A stretch of DNA of 64,000 nucleotides from positions 62,001 to 126,000 of the forward strand of contig VXZQ01000003.1 in NCBI GenBank assembly GCA_009845425.1, read 5' to 3'. Shown here piece by piece: positions 25,401 to 34,064 of this stretch. The stretch's first letter is position 1, and each line of letters opens with the position of its first letter. The DNA is from Holophagales bacterium (GTDB lineage: Bacteria > Acidobacteriota > Thermoanaerobaculia > Multivoradales > Multivoraceae). The notes under the pieces are model-generated. The model was not told where the DNA came from. It searched no databases and saw only the letters and a program-made list of their open reading frames with translations. A program made the translations under genes and the position numbers.

Positions 25401-26198
25401 ATGACCGAACTCCTTGCCCAGCCGGCCTTCTGGGCGGCCCTGTTCTCGGTGACGCTGATCCAGATCGCGCTCGGCGCCGACAACCTGATCATCATCACGA
25501 TCATCGCCAACAAGCTGCCGGAGGCGAGACGCAAGCAGGCCATCCAGTTGGGACTGCTGCTGGCGATGGCGCTCCGCATCGTGCTGCTGCTGATCCTGAG
25601 CCTGGTCCTCGGGGCGGCGACCACCGAACTCTGGCACTTCGATGGCAGCCTGCTCGGCGTCCAGATGGCCGGGACCGTGGACGGCAAGTCCCTGGTGCTC
25701 GTGATCGGCGGGCTCTTCCTGATCTGGAAGGGCGTCAAGGAACTCCGCGTCAAGCTGAAGGCGGTCGAGCACGAAGTCGCGGAGGCCAACAGGTTCGCCG
25801 AGGTCGTCGCGTTGATCGTCGGCATGAACCTCATCTTCTCGGTCGACTCGATCCTGACCGTCGTCGGCATGACGGACATCTTCGCGGTCATGGTCGGCTC
25901 GGTGCTGATCTCGGTGGCGCTGATGCTGGTCTTCGCCGGCCCGATCTCCCGCTTCCTCAGTTCGAATCCCGAGTTCGAGATCCTCGGCCTGTTCGTCCTC
26001 CTGCTGATCGGCTTCGTGCTGATCCTCGAGGCGGGCCACAGCGCGCACATGGTGGTCAACGGCTCCCCCACGCCGTACATCCCGCAGTGGATCGTCATCT
26101 TCATCCTGCTCCTGATGTTCGCGCTCGACCTCTACCAGAACTGGTGGGAGCGCAAGCGGGACGTCGACACGGTGACGCTGCACCGGCGGCGGAAGTAG
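25401..26198 (+). CDS. TerC family integral membrane protein
   Basis: A 265-residue protein with seven or so hydrophobic helices. TerC hallmarks are the acidic residues within membranes: IALGADNLIIITIIANKLP early and IVGMNLIFSVDSILTVVGMT in the middle, where Asp residues sit in predicted helices. TerC-type proteins are linked to metal (notably manganese) handling and tellurite resistance. The usual family length is 240-350. Monocistronic, in front of the F420 genes. Confidence 0.9.
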   Translation: MTELLAQPAFWAALFSVTLIQIALGADNLIIITIIANKLPEARRKQAIQLGLLLAMALRIVLLLILSLVLGAATTELWHFDGSLLGVQMAGTVDGKSLVLVIGGLFLIWKGVKELRVKLKAVEHEVAEANRFAEVVALIVGMNLIFSVDSILTVVGMTDIFAVMVGSVLISVALMLVFAGPISRFLSSNPEFEILGLFVLLLIGFVLILEAGHSAHMVVNGSPTPYIPQWIVIFILLLMFALDLYQNWWERKRDVDTVTLHRRRK

Positions 26199-26233
26199 CC
26201 CGCGCCTCGCCCGGAACCGTCTCCGGACCGGTG

Positions 26234-26239
26234 TACGAT
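26234..26239 (+). promoter_or_regulatory. Possible -10 box upstream of npdG and the F420 genes
   Basis: TACGAT lies 67 nt before the npdG ATG, in a 108-nt gap. If used, the mRNA has a leader of about 60 nt. The gap otherwise shows no strong structure. Low confidence. Confidence 0.25.
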
Positions 26240-26306
26240 CGCCGCCCTCGCGTCCCGGGCCCGGCTCGTCGACAGCGGACGTTCACCAAGACCTACCGGA
26301 ACCGTC

Positions 26307-27011
26307 ATGTCCCACCATCGGCCAGACCCGAACACCCTGCCCACCCTCGCCATGCTCGGCGCCACCGGCGACCTGGGCGGCGGTCTCGCCCGACGCTGGG
26401 CGGCCGCCGGCTACACCATCGTCATCGGCTCCCGTTCGCGCGAGAAGGGCGCGGGCTCGGCCGCGGACGTGAACGAGCAGCTTCGAGGGCTCGGGCTTCC
26501 GGCGACGGTTCGCGGCACGGACAACCTGACCGCGGCTCAGACGGGCGACATCGTCGTTCTCACGGTGCCCTACGCCTTCCAGCGGGCGACGCTGAAGGGG
26601 GTGCGCGAGGCGCTACAGGGCAAGATCCTGGTCGACTGCACGGTGCCGCTCGTGCCGCCGAAGGTCGCCCGGGTCCAGCTCCCGGAAGAGGGCTCCGCTG
26701 CGAACATCGCGCAACAGGCCGTCGGTCCCGGTGTCCGCGTGGTTTCCGCTTTCCAGAACGTCGGCGCCGCCCATCTGCGGGAGGAAGACGCGGTCGATTG
26801 CGACGTTCTGGTCACCGGGGACGATCCGTCGGCGCGCGCGGAGGTCATTGAGCTGATCGCGGCGCTCGGCATGAAGGGCTGGCACGCCGGGCCGCTCGAC
26901 AACGCGGCCGCCGCGGAGGCCCTGACCTCACTCCTGATCCAGTTGAACCGCAAGTACGGCATCGCCGGCGCGGGAATCAGGATCACCGGCGAACCGACGC
27001 GCAGCCCCTGA
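26307..27011 (+). CDS. npdG: NADPH-dependent F420 reductase
   Basis: A 234-residue Rossmann protein of the Fno/NpdG family that passes hydride between NADPH and coenzyme F420. The cofactor loop is LGATGDLGGGLARRWAAAG, followed by IGSRSREK, whose Ser-Arg pair suits NADPH. The middle VSAFQNVGAAHL and the C-terminal AGPLDNAAAAEALTSLLIQLN are diagnostic for the F420-binding type. It is first in the F420 run: it supplies F420H2 to the LLM and split-barrel oxidoreductases also encoded here. About 90 nt separate it from cofE. Confidence 0.92.
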   Translation: MSHHRPDPNTLPTLAMLGATGDLGGGLARRWAAAGYTIVIGSRSREKGAGSAADVNEQLRGLGLPATVRGTDNLTAAQTGDIVVLTVPYAFQRATLKGVREALQGKILVDCTVPLVPPKVARVQLPEEGSAANIAQQAVGPGVRVVSAFQNVGAAHLREEDAVDCDVLVTGDDPSARAEVIELIAALGMKGWHAGPLDNAAAAEALTSLLIQLNRKYGIAGAGIRITGEPTRSP

Positions 27012-27101
27012 AGACGATCGACTACCGATCGCCTTGCTCACCGCACCCGCGATGCCTGGGCGGGTAGCCTTCGGCGTCCGAGCTTCGCGCCTCCCCTCAC
27101 C

Positions 27102-27863
27102 ATGCTGAGCATCAAGTCAGTACCCGGCCTGCCCGAGGTCCGACCAGGTGACGATCTGCCCGTCCTGATCGCCGAAGCCATGCACGGGGAACGCATGGGG
27201 GTGCGCGCCGGTGACGTGCTCGTCGTCGCGCAGAAGATCGTCTCCAAGGCGGAAGGTCGAATCGTCGACCTGGACACCGTCGAGCCAAGCCCCGAAGCCG
27301 TCCGGCTGGCGGCGAAGTGCGAAAAGGACCCACGCCTGGTCGAGCTCGTGCTCAGGGAATCGACCTCAGTGCTGCGCACCGTGCCCGGGGTCATCATCGT
27401 CGAGCACCGGCTCGGTCTCGTGCTTGCGAACGCCGGAATCGACCAGTCGAACCTCCGTGCCGGCGACGATCACGGGCATGCTCTGCTCCTGCCTGAGGAT
27501 CCGGACGCCTCGGCGGCGGCCCTGAGCCAAGCTCTGGCGGCGCACTTCCGAGTCGAGCGCCTCGGCGTGATCGTCAACGACAGCGTCGGTCGCGCCTGGC
27601 GGCTGGGCACCGTCGGGCTCGCCATCGGCGTCGCCGGGATGACGGCGCTCTGGGACCTGCGGGGTGATCGCGACCTGTTCGGGCGGGAACTCCTGGTCTC
27701 GGAAACCGGGATCGCCGACCAGGTCGCGAGCGCCGCCCAGATCGTTCAGGGCGAGGGAGACGAGGGCACTCCGGTCGTCCGCGTCCGCGGCCTCGAACGG
27801 CTCGGACCGGCTCAGACCGCCCGCGACCTGCTGAGACCGCGCGACCAGGATCTGTTCCGGTGA
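27102..27863 (+). CDS. cofE: Coenzyme F420-0:L-glutamate ligase
   Basis: A 253-residue CofE that adds glutamates to F420-0 using GTP. The N-terminal RVGDVLVVAQKIVSKAEGR-like segment, the ESTSVLR and VPGVIIVEHRLGLVLANAGIDQSN core, and the later VNDSVGRAWRLGTVG and DLRGDRDLFGRELLVSE are all family hallmarks. It lacks the C-terminal FMN/nitroreductase domain of mycobacterial FbiB, so it resembles the archaeal single-domain form. cofD begins 13 nt after the stop. Confidence 0.94.
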   Translation: MLSIKSVPGLPEVRPGDDLPVLIAEAMHGERMGVRAGDVLVVAQKIVSKAEGRIVDLDTVEPSPEAVRLAAKCEKDPRLVELVLRESTSVLRTVPGVIIVEHRLGLVLANAGIDQSNLRAGDDHGHALLLPEDPDASAAALSQALAAHFRVERLGVIVNDSVGRAWRLGTVGLAIGVAGMTALWDLRGDRDLFGRELLVSETGIADQVASAAQIVQGEGDEGTPVVRVRGLERLGPAQTARDLLRPRDQDLFR

Positions 27864-27876
27864 AGGCAGGGCTCCG

Positions 27877-28890
27877 GTGACGACAGGCGCCCGAAGCCAC
27901 TGCGTGGCCCTGTCCGGCGGCGTCGGCGGCGCCAAACTGGCCCTCGGGCTGTCGCGGCTGCTGCCCGGGGACGCGCTGACCGTCGTCTGCAACACAGCCG
28001 ACGACTTCGACCACCTGGGCCTCCGGATCTGCCCCGATCTCGACACGGTGATGTACACGCTGGGCGGCATCTCGAACCGCGACACCGGCTGGGGTCAGGC
28101 CCACGAGACCTGGTCCTTCCTGGAGGCGCTCTCCCACCTCGGCGGCGAGACCTGGTTCCGGCTCGGCGACCGGGATCTGGCGACTCACGTGGAGCGAACG
28201 CGACGGCTCCGCGCCGGCGAGTCCCTGACCGAGGTGACCACCGCCCTCTGCGAAGCGCTCGGCATCGCCGCCCGCGTGCTGCCGATGAGCGACGACCCGG
28301 TGCGCACAGTCGTGCTGACCGAGACCGGCGAGCTCAGCTTTCAGCACTACTTCGTTCGCGATGCCTGCGCGCCGACCGTCTCCGGATTTCGCTTCGACGG
28401 AATCGACACGGCCCGGCCGTCGCCCGCCTTCCTGGAAGCGCTGGAGGACCACGACACCGCGGCGATTCTCGTCTGTCCCTCGAACCCCTTCGTCAGCGTC
28501 GATCCGCTGCTGGCGCTCGACGGGGTCGAGGTGACCCTCCGCCGGACGGGAGCGCCTGTCGTCGCCGTCTCGCCCATCGTCGGCGGCGCGGCGGTCAAGG
28601 GCCCCGCGGCCAAGATGATGGCGGAACTCGGGATGCCGGTCACCGCGGTCGGGGTCGCCCGGCACTACCGCGAACGCGACCTGCTCGACGGCTTCGTGAT
28701 CGACGACGACGACGCCGGCCAGGCCGCGGAGATCGAGGATCTCGGCCTTCCCACCCTGGTGACCGGCACGGTGATGGAGACCCTGGCCGACCGGGAACGC
28801 CTGGCCCGGGAGACGATCGACTTCGCCCGCAACCTCGACTCCCGGCGCGGCGACGTCGCGGAAGCCGGATCGCCGGAACCGTCGGCGTGA
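27877..28890 (+). CDS. cofD: 2-phospho-L-lactate transferase (F420-0 synthase)
   Basis: A 337-residue CofD/FbiA that joins the phospho-acid moiety from its GDP-activated form to Fo. The N-terminal ALSGGVGGAKLALGLSRLL loop and NTADDFDHLGLRICPDLDTVMYTL are the signatures; IVGGAAVKGPAAKMMAELG follows later. The start is GTG 27877. It overlaps cofC by GTGA at 28887-28890. Length matches FbiA (about 330). Confidence 0.95.
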   Translation: MTTGARSHCVALSGGVGGAKLALGLSRLLPGDALTVVCNTADDFDHLGLRICPDLDTVMYTLGGISNRDTGWGQAHETWSFLEALSHLGGETWFRLGDRDLATHVERTRRLRAGESLTEVTTALCEALGIAARVLPMSDDPVRTVVLTETGELSFQHYFVRDACAPTVSGFRFDGIDTARPSPAFLEALEDHDTAAILVCPSNPFVSVDPLLALDGVEVTLRRTGAPVVAVSPIVGGAAVKGPAAKMMAELGMPVTAVGVARHYRERDLLDGFVIDDDDAGQAAEIEDLGLPTLVTGTVMETLADRERLARETIDFARNLDSRRGDVAEAGSPEPSA

Positions 28891-29612
28891 CGACCGGCGG
28901 CCTCTGGGCGGTCCTGCCGGTCAAGGCCTGGTCCGAGGCCAAGCGGAGGCTGTCCCCCGTCCTTGGCGCAGGAGAGCGGGAGGAACTGGCCCGCTCTATG
29001 CTCGATGACGTGCTCGCCGCGATCGCGGGCGTTCCCGCCATCACGGGCACACTTGCCGTGACCGCGGACGACGTCGCGGCAACGTACCTCGAGGTCGCCG
29101 GATGCGAGGTCCTCGCCGAGTCCAGGCGAGGTCTGAACCGGGCACTCGGCACGGCCGCGGAGGAACTCCAGGGTCGCGGCGAGGCGACGATGCTGGTGCT
29201 GCCAATCGACCTGCCCCTCGTGACGGCGGGGGATCTGGAGGAACTCCGCGCCCGGCATCTCGAGACTCGGAGAAGCAGGGAAGGCGAGCAGGCGCCGCGA
29301 GCGGCGGTCACCGTCGTCCCCGACCGCTTCCGGTCCGGGACCAACGCCCTCGTCTGTTCGCCGCCGGGTTGCATCCCATTCCGCTTCGGCGACGGCAGCT
29401 TCCATGCCCATCTCCGGGAGGCGGAGCGGGCAGGAGCGGCCCACTCCAGCATCGTCCTGGGGAACCTCGGACTCGACGTGGACCACCCGGACGACCTGGC
29501 CGAACTGCTGCGGCTCGACCGTTCCAGCCGGACCGGCCAGCTTCTGCGGAAACTTGGCCTGTGTGGACCCGGCGTGCCGGAACGGCTCGAGAGTCCACGG
29601 AACCGGGACTGA
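28887..29612 (+). CDS. cofC: 2-phospho-L-lactate guanylyltransferase (CofC/FbiD)
   Basis: A 241-residue nucleotidyltransferase that activates the three-carbon phospho-acid used for F420. It begins LWAVLPVKAWSEAKRRLSPVLG with the family's P-V-K-x(5)-K-x-R-L nucleotide loop, and contains MLVLPIDLPLV and the later RSGTNAL. The true substrate (2-phospholactate, phosphoenolpyruvate or 3-phosphoglycerate) differs among lineages and cannot be told by eye. Translation is coupled to cofD through a GTG start overlapping its stop. Confidence 0.92.
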   Translation: MTTGGLWAVLPVKAWSEAKRRLSPVLGAGEREELARSMLDDVLAAIAGVPAITGTLAVTADDVAATYLEVAGCEVLAESRRGLNRALGTAAEELQGRGEATMLVLPIDLPLVTAGDLEELRARHLETRRSREGEQAPRAAVTVVPDRFRSGTNALVCSPPGCIPFRFGDGSFHAHLREAERAGAAHSSIVLGNLGLDVDHPDDLAELLRLDRSSRTGQLLRKLGLCGPGVPERLESPRNRD

Positions 29613-29664
29613 TACCGTTCGCTATTCCCAATGGGCGGGCTCAGCGCCCGCCGCCGTCCTCGCC

Positions 29665-32181
29665 ATGTCCCCTCCCCTCAGCGCGTTGCTGGACCGTCGC
29701 CCGACCCCCGACGAGGCCCGTGCGCTTGCCCGCGTCGGGCCGGGCGCAGGCCTCGAACAGTTGATCGAGACAGCCGGGGAACTGCGCGACCGGGGCCACG
29801 GCGACCTGGTGTCCTACTCGCGCAAGGTCTTCCTCCCGCTCACGCACCTGTGCCGGGACATTTGCCACTACTGCGTGTTTGCCCGTGCCCCGAAGAAGGG
29901 CGAAGCGGCGTACATGCCGCTCGATGCCGTGCTGAGCCAGGCCCGCCTCGCCGCCCGCTCTGGCTGCAAGGAGGCGCTGTTCACGCTCGGCGACAAACCG
30001 GAACTGCGGTACAAGGCCGCCCGCGAGGGGCTCGCCGAACTCGGTCACGAAACGACGCTTTCCTACCTGCGCGAGGCGGCGGAGCGGGTGCTGGTCGAGA
30101 CCGGCCTCCTGCCGCACCTCAACCCGGGGCTCATGACGGCGGCGGACATCGAGCATCTTCGACCCATGGCGCCGTCCATGGGCATCATGCTGGAGAGCGT
30201 CTCCATGCGGCTGCACGAGAAGGGCCAGGCCCACTACGGCTGCCCGGACAAGGTGCCTGAACGGCGGCTCGAGACGCTGCGTCTCGCCGGCGAAGCGCGG
30301 GTGCCTTTCACGTCCGGCATTTTGATCGGGATCGGCGAGACCCGCGAGGAACGGATCGACGCCCTGCTCGCCCTGCGCGACCTGCACGACGAGTACGGCC
30401 ACATCCAGGAAGTCATCGTCCAGAACTTCCGCGCCAAGCCGGAGACCCGCATGGCCGACGCGCCCGAGCCAACGCTTGAGGACCTGCTGTGGACGATCGC
30501 GGCGGCCCGGCTGGTGCTCGGCCCGGAGATGCACATCCAGGCGCCGCCCAACCTGAGCCCCGGCGTGCTGCCGCAGCTCGTGGACGCCGGCATCGACGAC
30601 TGGGGCGGGGTATCGCCGGTGACCCCCGACTTCGTCAACCCCGAGGCGCCCTGGCCGCACCTGGAACGCCTCGCGGAAGAGACGGCCGCCGCCGGCAAGA
30701 CCCTGGTCGAGCGGCTGACCGTGTACCCCGAGTGGGCGCTCAACGGGGAGCACTGGCTCGATGACGGCCGCGGCCAGAGCCGCGAGGTCAGGCGGCTCGG
30801 CGGCGTTCGCACGGCGGTGCTGCAGCGGGTCGACGCCACCGGCCTCGCGCGTACCGACGAGTGGTCCCCGGGCGAGCAGACCCCACCGCCGGCGGACCTG
30901 CTGACCGCGGTCGCGGCCTCCCCCGCCGCGAACGGCAACGGCGCGGAACCACGCGCTGCGACGGGCATCGCTCCCATTCTCGATCGCGCCCAGGCGGGCG
31001 AGAACCTCTCGGAGGACGAGATCGCCCGGCTGTTCGCGGCGCGGGGGCCGGAGTTCTCCGCCGTCTGCGCCGCGGCGGACGCGATCCGGCGCAAAGTGAA
31101 CGGCGACACGGTGACTTACGTCGTCAACCGGAACATCAACTACACGAACGTCTGCTACTTCAAGTGCCAGTTCTGCGCTTTCTCGAAGGGCAAGCTGAGC
31201 GAGAACCTGCGGGGTAAGCCGTACGACCTGGAACTCGAGGAGGTCATGCGCCGCACCGTCGAGGCCTGGCAGCGGGGCGCGACGGAAGTCTGCATGCAGG
31301 GAGGCATCCACCCCGACTACACCGGCGAGACCTACCTGGGCATCTGCCGGGCGGTCAAGGAGGCCGTGCCGGAGATCCACGTCCACGCCTTCTCGCCGCT
31401 CGAGGTCTGGCAGGGCGCGGCGACGCTCGACATGCCGCTTCGCGACTACCTGCTGCGCCTCAAGGACGCCGGTCTCGGCACCCTGCCGGGGACCGCCGCC
31501 GAGATCCTGGACGACGAGATCCGGGCGGTCATCTGTCCCGACAAACTGAACACGGACCAGTGGCTCGAGGTCATGGAAACGGCCCATGGCGTCGGCTACC
31601 GGACGACCGCGACGATCATGTACGGCCATGTCGAAGGCCCCCGCAACTGGGCGCGTCACCTGCTCCGGCTGCGTGACCTGCAGAAGCGGACCGGCGGCTT
31701 CACCGAGTTCGTGCCTCTGCCCTTCGTCCACATGGAGGCGCCGCTCTATCTGAAGGGACGCGCCCGCAAGGGACCGACCTTCCGCGAGGCCGTGCTCATG
31801 CACGCGGTCGCCCGCCTGGCGCTCCATCCCTGGTTCGGGAACGTCCAGGCCTCCTGGGTCAAGATGGGACCGCAGGGGGTCAGGGCCTGCCTCGACGCCG
31901 GGGTGAACGACCTGGGCGGCACCCTGATGAACGAAAGCATCACCCGGGCCGCGGGCGCGGCCCACGGGCAGGAGCTGTCTCCCGCCGGGATGGAGCAGCT
32001 CATCCTCGACGCCGGCCGCGTACCGAAGCAGCGGACGACCGCGTACGGCGTCCCGCCGCCCGAGCGCGTCGAGGCCTCCTTCCAGGCCGCGGAGCTGGCC
32101 GCCGTGCTGAACAATCCGGCCCACCGCTACGAGCGCGAGGGGCCGCTGCGCCTCGTCCGCCCCGGCCTGGATGGTTCCTGA
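29665..32181 (+). CDS. fbiC: FO synthase, CofG-CofH fusion (FbiC)
   Basis: An 838-residue double radical-SAM enzyme that builds the deazaflavin core Fo from tyrosine and a flavin precursor. The N-terminal CofG half binds its cluster through C63-x3-C67-x2-C70; the CofH half through C497-x3-C501-x2-C504. A low-complexity linker (about residues 405-435) joins them. In most archaea CofG and CofH are separate; the fusion is the actinobacterial-style arrangement. I chose ATG 29665, the nearest to the conserved start; the same frame stays open upstream over cofC. Expression upstream could come from a TACCGT box at 29614-29619, or from read-through. Confidence 0.95.
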   Translation: MSPPLSALLDRRPTPDEARALARVGPGAGLEQLIETAGELRDRGHGDLVSYSRKVFLPLTHLCRDICHYCVFARAPKKGEAAYMPLDAVLSQARLAARSGCKEALFTLGDKPELRYKAAREGLAELGHETTLSYLREAAERVLVETGLLPHLNPGLMTAADIEHLRPMAPSMGIMLESVSMRLHEKGQAHYGCPDKVPERRLETLRLAGEARVPFTSGILIGIGETREERIDALLALRDLHDEYGHIQEVIVQNFRAKPETRMADAPEPTLEDLLWTIAAARLVLGPEMHIQAPPNLSPGVLPQLVDAGIDDWGGVSPVTPDFVNPEAPWPHLERLAEETAAAGKTLVERLTVYPEWALNGEHWLDDGRGQSREVRRLGGVRTAVLQRVDATGLARTDEWSPGEQTPPPADLLTAVAASPAANGNGAEPRAATGIAPILDRAQAGENLSEDEIARLFAARGPEFSAVCAAADAIRRKVNGDTVTYVVNRNINYTNVCYFKCQFCAFSKGKLSENLRGKPYDLELEEVMRRTVEAWQRGATEVCMQGGIHPDYTGETYLGICRAVKEAVPEIHVHAFSPLEVWQGAATLDMPLRDYLLRLKDAGLGTLPGTAAEILDDEIRAVICPDKLNTDQWLEVMETAHGVGYRTTATIMYGHVEGPRNWARHLLRLRDLQKRTGGFTEFVPLPFVHMEAPLYLKGRARKGPTFREAVLMHAVARLALHPWFGNVQASWVKMGPQGVRACLDAGVNDLGGTLMNESITRAAGAAHGQELSPAGMEQLILDAGRVPKQRTTAYGVPPPERVEASFQAAELAAVLNNPAHRYEREGPLRLVRPGLDGS

Positions 32182-32218
32182 CCCGGCAACCCGGCGCCAT
32201 CCCCGGCCTCAGCGTCGC

Positions 32219-32908
32219 ATGAACGAAGAGCTTTCCCACTCCGTTCGCCGCCACCTGCGCATCGCCGTCGACGAGTACGACACGGCCATCCGCCAGTTCA
32301 TCCCGGGCTACGAGGAGATGCTCGCGGAAACCGCGCGCGCACTTCGACCGGCAGGTCCGGGCCTGATCATCGACCTGGGCGCCGGCACCGGGGCCCTCTC
32401 CGAAGCGATTCTCGCCTCCGTCGGCGACGCCGTCCTGGAGCTGATCGACATCGACCCGGAGATGCTGAACCAGGCGCGCACGCGTCTCGCCCGGTTCGGA
32501 GACCGGGCCCGCTTCACGGAAGGCTCCTTCCTCGAACCGCTGCCCCGCTGCAGGGGCGCCGCCGCTTCGCTCGCCCTCCATCACATTCCGGCGATGGACG
32601 CAAAACGTGAACTCTACGGGCGCGTCTTCGAGGCCATCGAACCCGGCGGCGTCTTCGTCAACGCCGACGCCACCATGCCCAATGAACCGGCCGCCCGGGA
32701 GGCGACCTGGCGCGGCTGGGCCGACCACCTCGTCGCCCACGGCATCGACGAGCAGCGCGCCTTCGAACACTTCGAGGAGTGGTCGGAGGAGGACACCTAC
32801 TTCCCGCTGGAGGAAGAACTCGCCGCCGTCGCGTCGGCCGGCTTCGCCGCCGAATGCGTCTGGCACGAGGTCGGGATCACGGTCGTGGTGGGCCGCAAGC
32901 CCGGCTGA
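32219..32908 (+). CDS. Class I SAM-dependent methyltransferase
   Basis: A 229-residue Rossmann methyltransferase. Motif I is IIDLGAGTGALSEAIL; the acidic residue after beta-2 is in ELIDIDPEML; the motif IV region is SLALHHIPAMDAK. Substrate unknown. It starts 37 nt after fbiC on the same strand, so it may be part of the F420 transcript, but no known F420 step needs it. The methyltransferases of this form often act on small molecules or quinones. The ATG at 32219 gives the usual helical N-terminus (MNEELSHSVRRHL). It converges on the LLM gene at a 12-nt gap. Confidence 0.85.
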   Translation: MNEELSHSVRRHLRIAVDEYDTAIRQFIPGYEEMLAETARALRPAGPGLIIDLGAGTGALSEAILASVGDAVLELIDIDPEMLNQARTRLARFGDRARFTEGSFLEPLPRCRGAAASLALHHIPAMDAKRELYGRVFEAIEPGGVFVNADATMPNEPAAREATWRGWADHLVAHGIDEQRAFEHFEEWSEEDTYFPLEEELAAVASAGFAAECVWHEVGITVVVGRKPG

Positions 32909-32920
32909 GCGTCGGAAGCG

Positions 32921-33961
32921 CTACAGGACCGCCTCCGCGATCGCCTCCAGCGCCTCCGGTTGCCGGCAGCCAAGCAGCAGCGACGCGACCTGGCCGTTGC
33001 TCCCCGCCTCCTTCCAGGCCGCCAGCCGGTCGACGATTCGTTCCCGAGGGCCGACCAGGGCGACGTCGTCGACCAGGGCGTCCGGCACGGCGCCGACCGC
33101 CTCGCTCTTCTTGCCGCCGAGGAAGTTGTTCTGGATCGCCCTCGCCTCGTCGGGATACCCGAGACGCCTGGCGTAGTCGTTGTAGAAGTTCTTGTCCCGT
33201 GCCCCCATGCCGCCGATGTACAGGGCCATGCTCTGCTTGACGGGCGTGCGGCACTGCTCCACGTCGTTGCCCATGACGACGGTGACGAAGGGCATGACCT
33301 TGAAGTCGTCCAGGCTCTTGCCGTTGCCGGCCCTGGCGAAGCCGCGCTCCAGGGAGTCCTCGAGCAGGTCGTAGCGCTCGGGGTTCATCCAGATCGGGAA
33401 GACGCCGTCCGCGACCTCGGCGCTGCACTCCAGTCCGTTCGGGCTGATCGAGGCGGTGTAGATCGGGATGGAGGTGTCCGCCGCCAGGATGCTCTTGAGC
33501 GGCTTGCCGAGGCCCGTCCCGTCCTCGCCGCGGTAGGGCAACTGGTAGTGGTAGCCCTCATGAGTGACCGGCTCCTCGCGGGCGAAGATCTTGCGCATGA
33601 TCTCGATGTACTCCTTCGTCCGCGTCAGCGGCCGGCCGTAGGCGACGCCGTGCCAGCCCTCGATCACCTGTGGACCCGACGGACCGAGACCGACGAGGAA
33701 GCGGCCGCCGGAGAGCTGGTTCAGGGTCATCGCCGTCATCGCGGTCATCGCCGGGCTGCGGGCCGGCATCTGCATGATCGCCGTGCCGACCTTGATCTTC
33801 TCCGTCTGCGCGAGAACCCACGCCGCCGTCGAGACCGCGTCCGAGCCGTACGCCTCCGCGGTCCAGACCGACGCGAAGCCGGCGCGCTCCGCCTGCCGGA
33901 TGCGATCGATGTCGATGGTGATCTGGCTGCCGAACGCTCCCGCGAGCAGTCCTAGTTCCAT
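32921..33961 (-). CDS. LLM class F420-dependent oxidoreductase
   Basis: A 346-residue TIM-barrel enzyme of the luciferase-like class, F420-dependent branch. The N-terminus MELGLLAGAFGSQITIDID and segments GFASVWTAEAYGSDAV, VGTAIMQMPARSPAMTAMTAMTL, GGRFLVGLGPSGPQVIEGWHG and YTASISPNGLECSAEVADG are typical. Because F420 synthesis is encoded next door, F420 is the likely cofactor. Substrate unknown. A good ribosome site (GAGGAG) lies about 10 nt before ATG 33961, so it does not follow the leaderless pattern. Confidence 0.9.
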   Translation of the reverse strand: MELGLLAGAFGSQITIDIDRIRQAERAGFASVWTAEAYGSDAVSTAAWVLAQTEKIKVGTAIMQMPARSPAMTAMTAMTLNQLSGGRFLVGLGPSGPQVIEGWHGVAYGRPLTRTKEYIEIMRKIFAREEPVTHEGYHYQLPYRGEDGTGLGKPLKSILAADTSIPIYTASISPNGLECSAEVADGVFPIWMNPERYDLLEDSLERGFARAGNGKSLDDFKVMPFVTVVMGNDVEQCRTPVKQSMALYIGGMGARDKNFYNDYARRLGYPDEARAIQNNFLGGKKSEAVGAVPDALVDDVALVGPRERIVDRLAAWKEAGSNGQVASLLLGCRQPEALEAIAEAVL

Positions 33962-34050
33962 GGTCCGTTTCTCCTCGTTCCGGGTCTCTTCCTGTTGCCT
34001 CAGGCGAAAACGGGCGCGAGGCTAGCAGGTCGAACCTGGCAGGTCGGACA

Positions 34051-34056
34051 TAGACT
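34051..34056 (+). promoter_or_regulatory. TANNNT box before the membrane-anchored unknown
   Basis: TAGACT lies 8 nt before the ATG at 34065. No ribosome site is present, so a leaderless mRNA is inferred. Confidence 0.42.
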
Positions 34057-34064
34057 GCACGCCG

